Assembly (NCBI GenBank): GCA_016235425.1
Contig: JACRLC010000033.1
Span: 62,001 to 126,000, forward strand
Reading direction: 5' to 3'
DNA length: 64,000 bases
From: Chloroflexota bacterium
GTDB taxonomy: Bacteria; Chloroflexota; Anaerolineae; Anaerolineales; Villigracilaceae
Position 1 is the first letter of the stretch, and each line of letters opens with the position of its first letter. Under the pieces are notes generated by a model, which did not search any database, had not been told where the DNA came from, and worked only from the letters and a program-made list of their open reading frames with translations. Position numbers and translations under genes: made by a program. This document shows, piece by piece, positions 48,713 through 56,947 of the stretch.

Positions 48713-49519
48713 TTATGTTTCATCGCTCGCGTTTTTTGCGCCAAGGGGTGCCGATGGATGAGCACTGGTCAACTCGCGCAGGAATTCACGCCTGTCTTCG
48801 ACCTTTTGTGCTTCCATCTTTGTCGCAAAATAAAAGATTGCCGAGACCATCAAGGCAAAGGTGTAGTCATGTTCGCGTATTTCATGCACTCCTTTTGCGA
48901 TAGGCATGGTCGGGTGCAGATAGAGTTCGGGAAACATTGGAAGAATTCTTACTGCCAACTTTTGAAAGACATACGTCGCCGCAACCAATGTGCCAGCATA
49001 TAGAGGCATTACTGGAAATATCGGGCTTAGGAATCTTTCAAGCTTCGGGAAGAATCTGCAAACAAGCGGAATGATCAATGCAAAGACAAAGGCGAAACCT
49101 GTAAATAGCTGGCTTACACTCACAGGAAGAATGGCGTCATCGCCTTGAAAATACTTCAGGTTATGGATCGTTATTTCGTCCTGGACGTTTATCCCCTTAA
49201 TATAATTATGATCATCCCAATTGAAAATCCGCTCACCCCAGCTTATTTCCTCGCCAGCGCCTACAAAGAAAAGCAGTGCGAAGCCCAGGTACGACAACTT
49301 TAATAATATTGACGACTTTCGAAAACGAAAAAAACCAGCCGCAAACACAAAGGACATTACGAGCAAATAAACTACCGTCAGATCCTCGAAGACACCGTCT
49401 TCCCTTACAAACGCGTCGAGGGTCCTTTCATCTGATAAAAGAGGAAGGAAGGTAATGCCAAGGAGGACAACTGCGAAAACCAAAAAAACAACGTGGGACC
49501 TATAAGATTTTGTCACCAT
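48713..49519 (-). CDS. Membrane protein with conserved EEISWGE motif
   Basis: 268 residues with about six membrane helices (VVFLVFAVVLLGITFLPLL, LTVVYLLVMSFVFAAGFF, KLSYLGFALLFFVGAGEEISWGERIF, FTGFAFVFALIIPLVC, PLYAGTLVAATYVF, FALMVSAIFYFAT). The GAGEEISWGERIFNW motif recurs in uncharacterised bacterial membrane proteins; the acidic pair inside a helix could bind metal or act catalytically, which is speculation. The last 20 residues are polar and repeat-like. The ATG at 49519 has AGGAGG upstream. Alone on its transcript as far as can be seen. Confidence 0.65.
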   Translation of the reverse strand: MVTKSYRSHVVFLVFAVVLLGITFLPLLSDERTLDAFVREDGVFEDLTVVYLLVMSFVFAAGFFRFRKSSILLKLSYLGFALLFFVGAGEEISWGERIFNWDDHNYIKGINVQDEITIHNLKYFQGDDAILPVSVSQLFTGFAFVFALIIPLVCRFFPKLERFLSPIFPVMPLYAGTLVAATYVFQKLAVRILPMFPELYLHPTMPIAKGVHEIREHDYTFALMVSAIFYFATKMEAQKVEDRREFLRELTSAHPSAPLGAKNASDET

Positions 49520-49612
49520 TAGGGCCTCCTACCAAATAGGATGATTTTCGTCCATAATTATAGTTGGATTTTGGAATCAAACATTAAAATTAATTACCCG
49601 CTTTACGCAGAA

Positions 49613-49666
49613 CGTCCCGCAGATTGGAATGAGTCAATCGCGCTTTGCCAGGAAACCTGCGGGACG
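49613..49666. repeat. Palindromic element (CGTCCCGCAG family)
   Basis: 54 bp with CGTCCCGCAG and CTGCGGGACG ends, identical in length to 38273-38326. It lies between a membrane-protein gene and the 3' end of the MttB-like gene. Confidence 0.85.
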
Positions 49667-49697
49667 GTACGCAACAAGGTTATAAAAGCCGCAGGTC

Positions 49698-51116
49698 TTA
49701 TTTCACGAAACGCTTTTGTATAAACTCTTCCCCCCTGCCCAACAACTCAGCATGATCCCCAGGAACCGGCAAATTTGACAACAGTTCCTGCGTCTTCTCG
49801 CGTAAGACCTGGCGCGCAGACGGTTCTCCAGCCTTCTGCCAATTCTCCATGCTGTAACGCGGATACACGCGGCTGACATAATATCCGTTCCTGTAATTTT
49901 TCAGCGTGGACGGCTGGTTGAGGAAGCTCCTGCCCGGCCCAACCTTGAAAATTTCATCCACAGCCGAATTGACATCATCCAACTGGAAGCCATTGTGGAG
50001 GCGCAAAGCCTGGTCAATGATCTCGTGGACGTGGACGATGGTGGTTGGCGCGATGGACTTCGAGCCGAGGGAATCTCCGATAAACGGAGCCAGATGTCCG
50101 TGCGAGAGAAGAAGCGAGAGGGTGTTCATCCAATAGGTGTCCGCGGCGATCAAGTCCATGCCCCAGCCGGTACCGCTTCCCGAAGTCGAACAATGCGGGA
50201 TGCCGTAGTGTTTCATCATCTCGGAGCAGGCTACGCTGATGAGGATGCTTTGCGGGTCGTAGAAGTTGAGCATGGTACGCATGTCAAAATAGACGGGCAA
50301 CATACCGAGTAAAATTTTCGCGCCCTTTTTGATCGTCTGGCTGATGACGAGACCTGCAAGCAGTTCGGCCATGAGGAGGGTGAGTGTGCCCGCGGGTGTG
50401 AGCGGCGTGGACGCGCCCGCCATGCTGTAATTGGAGAAGATGATCGGCAGGCCGCGTTCGATGGCAACCTTCATCTTGTCCACTGTGCCCGCATTCATGA
50501 CCAGCGGCGAGACGGGGTTGAAATATGGGATGATGAAGGGCTTGCTTCCGAGGTCGCCGTGAAGAAGTTCGAACATCTCCAGCACGGCGGGGAACTTGTT
50601 TTCGTCCGAAACGAGCAGGACAAGCGGCTTGGTTGTGTTGGCGATATGCTCAAGCGAGCCGACCAGGTCGCTCAATTCTTCGGGCACGTCGCGGACAATC
50701 CCAACTGTTGAGATCACATCATACAGAGGCAGGGCCGAGCCAAGCCGGACAAGATCCTGAAAATTCCGGCGCTTGAATAGATCCAATTTTTCGTCAAAGG
50801 GATTTTGATAGAACAACGCGGTCACGCCCACGCCGAAACGGAGACGGTCCTCCCCCAGATTGAATTTGAACTCGCCGCGGCGGTCATAAATGTCAATTAT
50901 CTTCGGCGTGGAGTTGATGGATTCTTCCACCACTTCCGGCGGAAATTTGATGACGCGATCCTGGGATTTGAGTCCGAGTTTCAATTCAAGCAGCTGGAGA
51001 ATTTCAGGGGAATCAACGCGCACGCCGGTTTCGTTCAACACCCTCAAAACATTTTTGTGCGCTTCCTGGATTTGTTCTTCATTCATTAAAGTCAATCGCG
51101 GGCGGATGTTGTTCAT
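49698..51116 (-). CDS. MttB-family corrinoid protein methyltransferase (non-pyrrolysine)
   Basis: 472 residues resembling trimethylamine methyltransferase MttB and its pyrrolysine-free relatives such as MtgB. It opens RPRLTLMNEEQIQEAHKNVLRVLNETGVRVDSPEIL and continues with the barrel segments FGVGVTALFYQNP, FNPVSPLVMNAGT, GASTPLTPAGTLTLLMAELLAGLVISQ and GWGMDLIAADTYWMN. No in-frame TAG is present, so it is not a pyrrolysine enzyme. Such proteins move a methyl group from a quaternary amine to a corrinoid protein. No corrinoid-protein gene is adjacent, so the substrate and partner are open. The ATG at 51116 follows AAGGAG. Confidence 0.88.
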   Translation of the reverse strand: MNNIRPRLTLMNEEQIQEAHKNVLRVLNETGVRVDSPEILQLLELKLGLKSQDRVIKFPPEVVEESINSTPKIIDIYDRRGEFKFNLGEDRLRFGVGVTALFYQNPFDEKLDLFKRRNFQDLVRLGSALPLYDVISTVGIVRDVPEELSDLVGSLEHIANTTKPLVLLVSDENKFPAVLEMFELLHGDLGSKPFIIPYFNPVSPLVMNAGTVDKMKVAIERGLPIIFSNYSMAGASTPLTPAGTLTLLMAELLAGLVISQTIKKGAKILLGMLPVYFDMRTMLNFYDPQSILISVACSEMMKHYGIPHCSTSGSGTGWGMDLIAADTYWMNTLSLLLSHGHLAPFIGDSLGSKSIAPTTIVHVHEIIDQALRLHNGFQLDDVNSAVDEIFKVGPGRSFLNQPSTLKNYRNGYYVSRVYPRYSMENWQKAGEPSARQVLREKTQELLSNLPVPGDHAELLGRGEEFIQKRFVK

Positions 51117-51168
51117 AAAATAATCTCCTTGCAGGTAATTTTACAAGAAAACGCCATCAATAAATGGA

Positions 51169-51237
51169 GAGACTTCGGAATTCTCTTTTGATGACTCCCC
51201 ACCTAAAGCGATGCGGAAAGGAATTCTGAAGTCTCTA
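51169..51237. repeat. Palindromic element at the RIO kinase 3' end
   Basis: AGAGACTTCGGAATT at the left and AATTCTGAAGTCTCT at the right, inverted with one mismatch, 69 bp, beginning 8 bp past the RIO stop codon. Confidence 0.8.
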
Positions 51238-51244
51238 TGAATTG

Positions 51245-52258
51245 TTATTTTTGTTTCGCCCAGATGCGGCGGTCTTCAGCCTTGTCGGGGTCCAAATATC
51301 TCGGATCCACCTCCTTGACGATCCTGTGTCCATGCGAAACCCACAACTCAGAGGCGAGTTTTCGGGCATTACATCTGACGCCCTGCGTCGAAAAATACTG
51401 GCAGATGCGGGTCACGTCGCGCAGGAAGATACTCCACGAGGCGGGATTCGATTCGGGTATCACAACCTGCGGAAAATCAATCAGGGCGATGTCGCCTTCC
51501 CAATAGAGAATGTTGAACGCCGAGAGATCGCCGTGAATGCGGTCGTGCGCGAGCATCAGGTCAATGTTGCGGAGGACGCGGTCGAATAAGGTTTTTGCCT
51601 CATCCAGTTCCAGGGTCAGGGAATGAAGCGTTGGTGCGGCATTGGCGAGGTCGCCGACAAAGCCCATCAGGATCGCATTCCTCTCCATCGCATACGGCCT
51701 GGGCACGTCCGCGCCCGCCTGGTGCAGGATTTCGAGGGTCTTGAACTCATACGCGATCCAGGACTGATGCCGCACTTCCTCGCCGTAAGCCGTGCGCTTC
51801 TGCATGGCATACAGCGCGCCATCGTCCACGATGACGTTGCCATTTTCGTCCAGGTCGGCGCGCCCCGCGCGATATTGATGGTCGTTCTTGAGATTACGAA
51901 GCGAACGCGGACGATAGACCTTCGCGGCGACCAAAGGCGCATCCACCCCGCCCCCGGACCTGCATAGGTAAACCGAGGCTTCCTTGCCGCTTTTGACCTT
52001 GCGAAGCACATCCGAGATCCACTGGTGCTCGGCGATTTCGACCAGGGAGTCCAGCAGCCAGGCTTCCTCGAAGCGGGCGGCCTTGTAGGTGAACTGGAAT
52101 TCGCGCGAGATTTCCTGGGCATGGACAAATAACCTTGCATCCATCTCAAGTTTCCTCGACTCGCGCCTTTGGGAGGTGCGCTTCGGCGATGACCGCGCAT
52201 CTTCATCATTGGAGTCGTCAAGCTCTTCAAAGAACTTAATGTAATCGTTTGTATTCAT
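51245..52258 (-). CDS. RIO-family atypical Ser/Thr kinase
   Basis: 337 residues of the RIO family, mainly known from archaea and eukaryotes (ribosome assembly) and present in some bacteria. It shows the nucleotide loop VKSGKEASVYLC, the lysine in LVAAKVYRP, the catalytic loop RIHGDLSAFNILYW and the metal-binding ALIDFPQ. The N-terminal ~60 residues are charged (FEELDDSNDEDARSS). Start ATG at 52258 (MNTNDYIKFFEEL) rather than the upstream in-frame GTG/ATG within the terminator region. It lies downstream of a 21-codon ORF and two intrinsic terminators, so its expression may be controlled by read-through. Confidence 0.9.
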   Translation of the reverse strand: MNTNDYIKFFEELDDSNDEDARSSPKRTSQRRESRKLEMDARLFVHAQEISREFQFTYKAARFEEAWLLDSLVEIAEHQWISDVLRKVKSGKEASVYLCRSGGGVDAPLVAAKVYRPRSLRNLKNDHQYRAGRADLDENGNVIVDDGALYAMQKRTAYGEEVRHQSWIAYEFKTLEILHQAGADVPRPYAMERNAILMGFVGDLANAAPTLHSLTLELDEAKTLFDRVLRNIDLMLAHDRIHGDLSAFNILYWEGDIALIDFPQVVIPESNPASWSIFLRDVTRICQYFSTQGVRCNARKLASELWVSHGHRIVKEVDPRYLDPDKAEDRRIWAKQK

Positions 52259-52276
52259 TTTGTTAGTTTGCCTACA

Positions 52277-52309
52277 ATAAAAAACCACAGGATATGACTT
52301 CCTGCGGTT
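52277..52309 (-). terminator. Intrinsic terminator immediately before the RIO kinase gene
   Basis: Minus strand AACCGCAGGA and TCCTGTGGTT pair (one mismatch/wobble), followed by TTTTTATT. The RIO ATG at 52258 lies about 20 bases downstream. Confidence 0.65.
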
Positions 52310-52311
52310 AT

Positions 52312-52339
52312 GTAGGACAAGATACCCATCTTGCCCTAC
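52312..52339. repeat. Short palindrome (GTAGG.CAAGAT family)
   Basis: GTAGGACAAGAT and ATCTTGCCCTAC inverted (one mismatch), 28 bp, between two terminators of the RIO leader. Confidence 0.6.
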
Positions 52340-52342
52340 GGC

Positions 52343-52379
52343 GAAAAAAGAAAACCGCAGGCCAAGCGCGCCCGCGGTT
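52343..52379 (-). terminator. Intrinsic terminator after the 21-codon ORF
   Basis: Minus strand AACCGCGGGC and GCCTGCGGTT pair over 10 bp (one G-U) with a short loop, then TTTCTTTTTT. It is 27 bases after the small ORF's stop codon. Confidence 0.8.
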
Positions 52380-52405
52380 GATGCGTAATCAGAGAATTAA
52401 CGAGA

Positions 52406-52471
52406 TTACAACCACTCACCTTCGGGAGGCGCGCTAAACACAAAGTTGGCATATACTGATTTGGCTTGCAT
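52406..52471 (-). CDS. 21-residue peptide: leader peptide or small secreted/signalling peptide
   Basis: ATG at 52471 has a perfect AAAGGAGG (52481-52488) 9 bases upstream and a consensus-like promoter (52509-52537) at the right distance. The peptide begins MQAKSVYANFVFSAPPEGEW and ends Leu. A strong terminator follows, so the transcript can be a complete small mRNA. It may be a stand-alone peptide, a precursor of a modified peptide, or a leader that controls the RIO kinase gene downstream. No known family recognised and no export signal. Confidence 0.6.
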   Translation of the reverse strand: MQAKSVYANFVFSAPPEGEWL

Positions 52472-52508
52472 GTTTTCGAGCCTCCTTTCAAAATGAGATA
52501 GTGACGGG

Positions 52509-52537
52509 ATTCTAGCCCTGGAAAACAAGTTCGTCAA
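52509..52537 (-). promoter_or_regulatory. Promoter of the 21-codon ORF
   Basis: Minus-strand TTGACG (52532-52537), exact 17-bp spacer, TAGAAT (52509-52514). The -35 box overlaps the stop codon of the esterase gene. Confidence 0.8.
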
Positions 52538-53682
52538 GGAGCATTTTTCACGTATTCGTCAAAGAACCGGCTGGTGCGTTCCATGAAGGCAAACCACGCG
52601 TCCTCCTTGAACGAATGGCCCTGCCCATCATAAGCAAAAATTTCGACGTTTTGTCTATCTGCCGCCATGAAGGCATCATATAGATTCCGTGACCATTCAG
52701 GAGGAGTGCCGCTCAATTCTTTTCCATCTTCCGTTCCGTAATTGATTTGAATGGGGGTAGTGATCGAGCCGAGATAATTGATCGGAGATACCTTTTTCAA
52801 TTGGCTCTCATCCGCCACAGCAAACATATACGCGTCCTGCAAGCCGCGCGGCAACAACTCAGGGATGATATCGGATGAGTTGCAGCCATACAATAGCTCA
52901 CCTGCGGCGACGTCGCCATAACAACCCGGTCCCCAGCGTTCGATCAAATCCGAAAAATCTGCGCTGACGGTTGAGTACAGCACTGCGGCTTTGATGGTGG
53001 TCTCGATACGGGCTTCGCTTTCGCTCAACCCTGCTCGACCACCGAGGATAGTAAGCACCTTCATTGTCACACCGCCACCCATGCTGTGACCCCATATCCC
53101 AATCCGCTCCGGGTCTGCTTGTGAAATGGAAGGGATGGCGTTCAGCAGGTTGACCACGTCAATTGCCAGACCCGAATAAAAGAAACTTTGACCGGTATCC
53201 GAATCTCCCCAACTGCGGTAATCGGGTGAGATCGTAATATAGCCGCGCTTGACGAGCACTTCCGCGGCGCGATCTGTGCCATCGCCGGAGAAGTAATTGC
53301 CGCGGTTGAAATAGCCATGATTCATCACAATGACCGGAAAGGGGCCCTCCCCCGCCGGGACGTACATGACGCCCGTGATGGTCAGGCCGTCACTGGGATA
53401 GTCAATGTAGTAGACAGTGTAAGACTCATTCTGGACAAGCGCTTCGCGGATGCGGATCTCGCCGCTCTGGAAATGATGCTCGCGCAATCCTTCGATTGTG
53501 TAGGGATGGATCAATTCCTTGAGAGCGGGTGTCGGAGTTGGAAGAGGAGTTTTTGTAGGCGTGGGTGTATCAGGAACAATCACTGCGGCAGGAGTGGACG
53601 ACGTTGCAGTTGGAGAGGCCGTCTGCGAAGTTGTGCAGGCGGATAGAAGAATGGCAATTAGAAGAGTAAAGTTTTTTTGCAT
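52534..53682 (-). CDS. Alpha/beta-hydrolase lipoprotein (esterase/peptidase type)
   Basis: 382 residues. Lipoprotein signal (MQKNFTLLIAILLSAC, Cys16), then a Thr/Pro-rich stalk to about 55. The hydrolase core shows the oxyanion strand VIVMNHGYFNRG, nucleophile Ser in GHSMGGG, Asp in NYGTEDGKEL and His in YDGQGHSF, consistent with a prolyl-oligopeptidase/dienelactone-hydrolase-type fold. It is anchored outside the membrane and hydrolyses an ester or peptide. After the nucleophile elbow a stretch of about 16 residues (GGRAGLSESEARIETT) is encoded by a palindromic repeat (52996-53044) in frame. Confidence 0.88.
   Translation of the reverse strand: MQKNFTLLIAILLSACTTSQTASPTATSSTPAAVIVPDTPTPTKTPLPTPTPALKELIHPYTIEGLREHHFQSGEIRIREALVQNESYTVYYIDYPSDGLTITGVMYVPAGEGPFPVIVMNHGYFNRGNYFSGDGTDRAAEVLVKRGYITISPDYRSWGDSDTGQSFFYSGLAIDVVNLLNAIPSISQADPERIGIWGHSMGGGVTMKVLTILGGRAGLSESEARIETTIKAAVLYSTVSADFSDLIERWGPGCYGDVAAGELLYGCNSSDIIPELLPRGLQDAYMFAVADESQLKKVSPINYLGSITTPIQINYGTEDGKELSGTPPEWSRNLYDAFMAADRQNVEIFAYDGQGHSFKEDAWFAFMERTSRFFDEYVKNAP
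52996..53044. repeat. Palindromic repeat in frame inside the esterase gene
   Basis: GGTGGTCTCGATACGG and GCTCGACCACC ends; the inner CGATACGGGCTTCGCTTTCGCTCAACC matches the GGTTGAG...CGTATCG element family also at 25169-25321. Confidence 0.75.
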
Positions 53683-53769
53683 TCGGGGAATGATAAACTA
53701 AAATCAATCAAACGGGCCGCCCAATTAAGTTGATTGATTGTGGATGCCCTCACAGTGAACCCATACAAA

Positions 53770-53791
53770 GCAGTTTAGTTATAATAACTGC
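53770..53791 (+). promoter_or_regulatory. TATAAT overlapped by a small palindrome
   Basis: GCAGTT-N10-AACTGC (53770-53791) encloses TATAAT at 53780-53785, upstream of the AlkZ-like gene at 53822; a binding dimer here would block the -10 box. No clear -35 is present. Confidence 0.4.
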
Positions 53792-53821
53792 TATGAATGA
53801 CCAACACATAAAGGATTAGAA

Positions 53822-54961
53822 ATGACTGTGAAATCATTGAGTTGGCACCAGGTGAATGCCTGGCGCTTGTCACAACATGGCTTATCGCCGCGGTCGAAGC
53901 GCCGCGATTTCGTCAAAGCCGTGACGCGCACCGGCGGCATCCAGGCCCAGGTGATGTCCGCGGCCGAGATGGCGCTAGGGATGCGCGTGGACGGGCTTTC
54001 GCCACAGGATGTGCAGTCCGCGCTCTGGCAGAAACGGACACTGATCAAGACCTGGGCGATGCGCGGCACGTTACACCTGGTCTCCTCCAGTGACCTTCCC
54101 CTGTACGCGGCGGCTCGCAGTGTGCATGACAACCGCAACTGGGAAGGTTACTTTACCTATTACGGCATCACGCCAAAGCAATCCGATGCCTTTATCGCCG
54201 CCGTCCCTGAGGTGCTGGGCAGTGAAGCGATGACTCGCGAAGAACTCGCAGCCGCCATCGCCAGGCATACCGGCATTCCCAGGCTGCGCGAATTAATCCT
54301 TTCTTCAAGCTGGGGTTCCCCTTTAAAACTATCGGCGTTTCGAGGCGACTTGTGTTTCGGGCCAAGCCAGAGCCAGAATGTCACGTTTGTTAATCCCAGA
54401 AAATGGATTGGCAAATGGCAGACCGTTGAACCACAACCGGCGCTACAGGAAATAGCCCGCCGTTATCTGTGTGCATACGGCCCGGCCACCCTGAAAGACT
54501 TTGCCCTGTGGTGGTGGGGAGGGTCGGGGATGATTCCGGCAAAAAAGCTCTTCCAGTCAATGGAAGATGAGCTCGAAGAAGTTGATGTGGAAGGCTGGCG
54601 CGCATTCGCCCTGCGTGCAACGCTTGAGCCAATGCAAAGGCTCGAAGCGGCGCGCACGGTACGATTGCTGCCATTGTTCGATGCTTATACATTGGGGCTT
54701 GGACGTGATATCGGGCCCTGGCTGCCTAAAGCATACAAGAACCGGGTCTTCCGTCCTCAGGGTTGGATCTCAGCCGTCGTATTGGTTGATGGGTATATGA
54801 AAGGCGTCTGGGAACATAAAATCCAACGCTCGCAAACGATCGTCAAAGTTCGCATGTTCGCATCGCCAACGGCACCGGTCAAGAGGGGCATTGAAGCCGA
54901 AGTGGAGCGGCTGGGCGCTTTCTTAAACGCAAAGGTTGCACTTGAGTATGAGGATCATTGA
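53822..54961 (+). CDS. Winged-helix protein of the AlkZ/YcaQ DNA glycosylase superfamily
   Basis: 379 residues of the HTH_42 family. The N-terminal catalytic-type motif is Gln41-Ala-Gln43 in GGIQAQ, the QxQ motif of AlkZ-type interstrand crosslink glycosylases. Winged helices follow (TREELAAAIARHTGI, YGPATLKDFALWWW), and the C-terminal half with LLPLFDAYTLG and VFRPQGWISAVVLVDGYMKGVWE is typical. AlkZ relatives remove bulky alkylpurine and crosslink adducts; here the substrate is not known. The start ATG at 53822 has AAGGAT 7-8 bases upstream. It precedes a minus-strand ABC exporter pair; both could serve resistance to toxic compounds, an inference from neighbourhood only. Confidence 0.85.
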   Translation: MTVKSLSWHQVNAWRLSQHGLSPRSKRRDFVKAVTRTGGIQAQVMSAAEMALGMRVDGLSPQDVQSALWQKRTLIKTWAMRGTLHLVSSSDLPLYAAARSVHDNRNWEGYFTYYGITPKQSDAFIAAVPEVLGSEAMTREELAAAIARHTGIPRLRELILSSSWGSPLKLSAFRGDLCFGPSQSQNVTFVNPRKWIGKWQTVEPQPALQEIARRYLCAYGPATLKDFALWWWGGSGMIPAKKLFQSMEDELEEVDVEGWRAFALRATLEPMQRLEAARTVRLLPLFDAYTLGLGRDIGPWLPKAYKNRVFRPQGWISAVVLVDGYMKGVWEHKIQRSQTIVKVRMFASPTAPVKRGIEAEVERLGAFLNAKVALEYEDH

Positions 54962-54970
54962 CCGGGGTGC

Positions 54971-56869
54971 CTATTCCTGAAATCCCGTCCGATACAACTC
55001 GTAATACATCCCCTTCCTCTCCAGCAACTCGGCGTGCGTGCCCTGCTCGACGATCTTCCCCCCGTCCACAACCACAATCCGATCCGAGTTCGTGATCGTT
55101 GACAGGCGATGTGCGATCACAAAAGACGTGCGTCCTTTCAGCAGGGTTGCGAGTGCGCGCTGAATCACTTGTTCCGTCTGAGTATCCACAGAAGAAGTCG
55201 CTTCGTCCAAAATCAAAATGCGCGGGTCGGCCAGCAAGGCACGCGCGAACGAGATCAACTGCCGTTGTCCAACGCTCAACAGCACGCCGCCTTCCTCCAC
55301 CGTTGAGTCATATCCATTTTTCAAATGCACAATAAAATCGTGCGCACCTACAGCCTTTGCCGCGGCGATCACTTCTTCATCGGTCGCATCCAGCCGCCCG
55401 AATAAAATATTTTCCTTCACCGTCCCGTTGAACAGGAACGGATCCTGCAAAACCATGCCCATCTGTTTGCGAAGCGACCCCTGAGTCACAGTCCGCAGGT
55501 CAACTCCGTCCACGCGCACGCAGCCCGAAGTCGGGTCGTGGAAGCGGGCCAGCAGTTTAACGATGGTCGTCTTCCCGGCGCCCGTCTCCCCCACCAACGC
55601 GACCGTCTCACCGGCGCGGACATCCAAATCAATTCCGTCGAGGACTAAATTTTCGTCCTGCGAAGTCCCAGTGTTCTTCTGGGGAGCGGAGGACGGAGCG
55701 TCTGTTGCGAAGTCCGCAGCGCCGCCCTGAGCCTGTCGAAAGGTCGAAGGACGTGGATCATCGGAATAATGGAACGAGACGGACTCGAATCGCACCGCCC
55801 CGGTAATTGATCCCATTTCACGGGCATTGATCTCGTCCCGAACTTCGACCTCCGTATCCAGCAAAGCGAGAATCCTCTCGCCGCCCGCCATCGTGGATTG
55901 AAGCGTATCGAAGCGGCGGCTCAAGTCGCGGATGGGATCGAAGAAACGGTCAATGTAAAGGACAAATGCAACAAGCACGCCGGCAGTGATCTGCTCGCCG
56001 AGCACAGCCGTGCCGCCCAACCAGATCACCGCGGCAGTTGCCAGCGCGCCAAGAATATCCACAACCGGCAGGAAAGACGCGGCCACTTTCGCGGCGTTGA
56101 TGACCGTCTGCAAATGGTAGCGGTTGGTGTAATCGCGAAAATCGGAATAATTACGCGCCTGCCTGCTGAAGGCCTGCACCACGCGAATGCCATTGACATT
56201 TTCCGCCAGCACCGAGTTCACCCACGAAATCGCGGCGCGGACTTTTCGATAGGCAAAGCGCGCCGTGCGGCGATACAAGACCGTGGCCAGGATCATGAAG
56301 GGGATGGTGATAAATGTAAGCAGGGAGAGCCGCACATTAAGCGCAAGCATCGCGACGACGATTCCGACAATCGCAAACAGGTCGCGTGCAATCGCCAGCA
56401 CCGCCCAAATGACAAACTCGCGTACCGTCTCCACATCGTTGATGACGCGGGTGATCACACGCCCAACGGAATAACGGGAATAAAAACCCAGCGAGAGTTT
56501 CTGCAAGTGCTCGAAGAGAGCCTTCCGCAAATCATAGATCACCGATTGCCCGACGTGCGCCATGATATTGACACGATAATAGATAAATACCCAGCGGACA
56601 ACCGCCGCAATGAGATACAACAAAACAGCATTCCGAAGCGCGGCAGTATTTCGCGCGGCCAGCCCCGAGTCAATTGCCACTTTGACGAGATAGGGGCCGA
56701 TCACAGAGGAAGCCGTGGCTCCAAGCATGAGCAAGGCTGAAACGAACATCTGCCATTTATACGGCGCAATAAATCCGATCAATCGCCGCGCGATGGTGGG
56801 ATCGAGCGGCTTGTCGTACAGTTCTTCGGACTGAGTCACGTAGGCAGGAGGGGTGATGGTTTGTGTCAT
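54971..56869 (-). CDS. ABC exporter half-transporter, consensus Walker B subunit (pair 2)
   Basis: 632 residues: exporter membrane domain (about 30-335), then ATPase with Walker A GETGAGKTT, signature-position LLSVGQRQL (Val for Gly) and Walker B ILILDEATSSVD with catalytic Glu. The neighbouring gene has the complementary set, giving one active and one degenerate ATP site as in pair 1. Odd: between HYSDD and ENLVLDGID, normally joined directly, sit about 34 residues (RPSTFRQAQGGAADFATD...) encoded by repeat sequence at 55656-55757. The loop lies before Walker A and may be tolerated. The start is ATG at 56869. Confidence 0.92.
   Translation of the reverse strand: MTQTITPPAYVTQSEELYDKPLDPTIARRLIGFIAPYKWQMFVSALLMLGATASSVIGPYLVKVAIDSGLAARNTAALRNAVLLYLIAAVVRWVFIYYRVNIMAHVGQSVIYDLRKALFEHLQKLSLGFYSRYSVGRVITRVINDVETVREFVIWAVLAIARDLFAIVGIVVAMLALNVRLSLLTFITIPFMILATVLYRRTARFAYRKVRAAISWVNSVLAENVNGIRVVQAFSRQARNYSDFRDYTNRYHLQTVINAAKVAASFLPVVDILGALATAAVIWLGGTAVLGEQITAGVLVAFVLYIDRFFDPIRDLSRRFDTLQSTMAGGERILALLDTEVEVRDEINAREMGSITGAVRFESVSFHYSDDPRPSTFRQAQGGAADFATDAPSSAPQKNTGTSQDENLVLDGIDLDVRAGETVALVGETGAGKTTIVKLLARFHDPTSGCVRVDGVDLRTVTQGSLRKQMGMVLQDPFLFNGTVKENILFGRLDATDEEVIAAAKAVGAHDFIVHLKNGYDSTVEEGGVLLSVGQRQLISFARALLADPRILILDEATSSVDTQTEQVIQRALATLLKGRTSFVIAHRLSTITNSDRIVVVDGGKIVEQGTHAELLERKGMYYELYRTGFQE
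55656..55757. repeat. Repeat-derived insertion inside the ABC exporter gene
   Basis: About 102 bp with CGTCCT/AGGACG ends and an internal CCCTGAGCCTGTCGAA motif of a common bacterial repeat. It adds about 34 residues in a loop before Walker A without changing frame. Confidence 0.7.
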
Positions 56870-56910
56870 GTGTCAAAGTGTCAAGTTTCAGGCGTCAAGT
56901 GTCATGTATC

Positions 56911-56944
56911 CCCTCTCCCAAAGGGAGAGGGCCAGGGTGAGGGG
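56911..56944. repeat. Palindromic repeat (CCCTCACCC/GGGAGAGGG family)
   Basis: CCCTCTCCC-AAA-GGGAGAGGG followed by AGGGTGAGGGG, between the two ABC exporter genes. TGTCAAGT-type direct repeats precede it (56870-56905). Confidence 0.85.
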
Positions 56945-56947
56945 AGG

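Noticed and set aside
49698-51116. Pyrrolysine-containing MttB
   Set aside because: The frame is continuous with no internal TAG, so it is a non-pyrrolysine relative.
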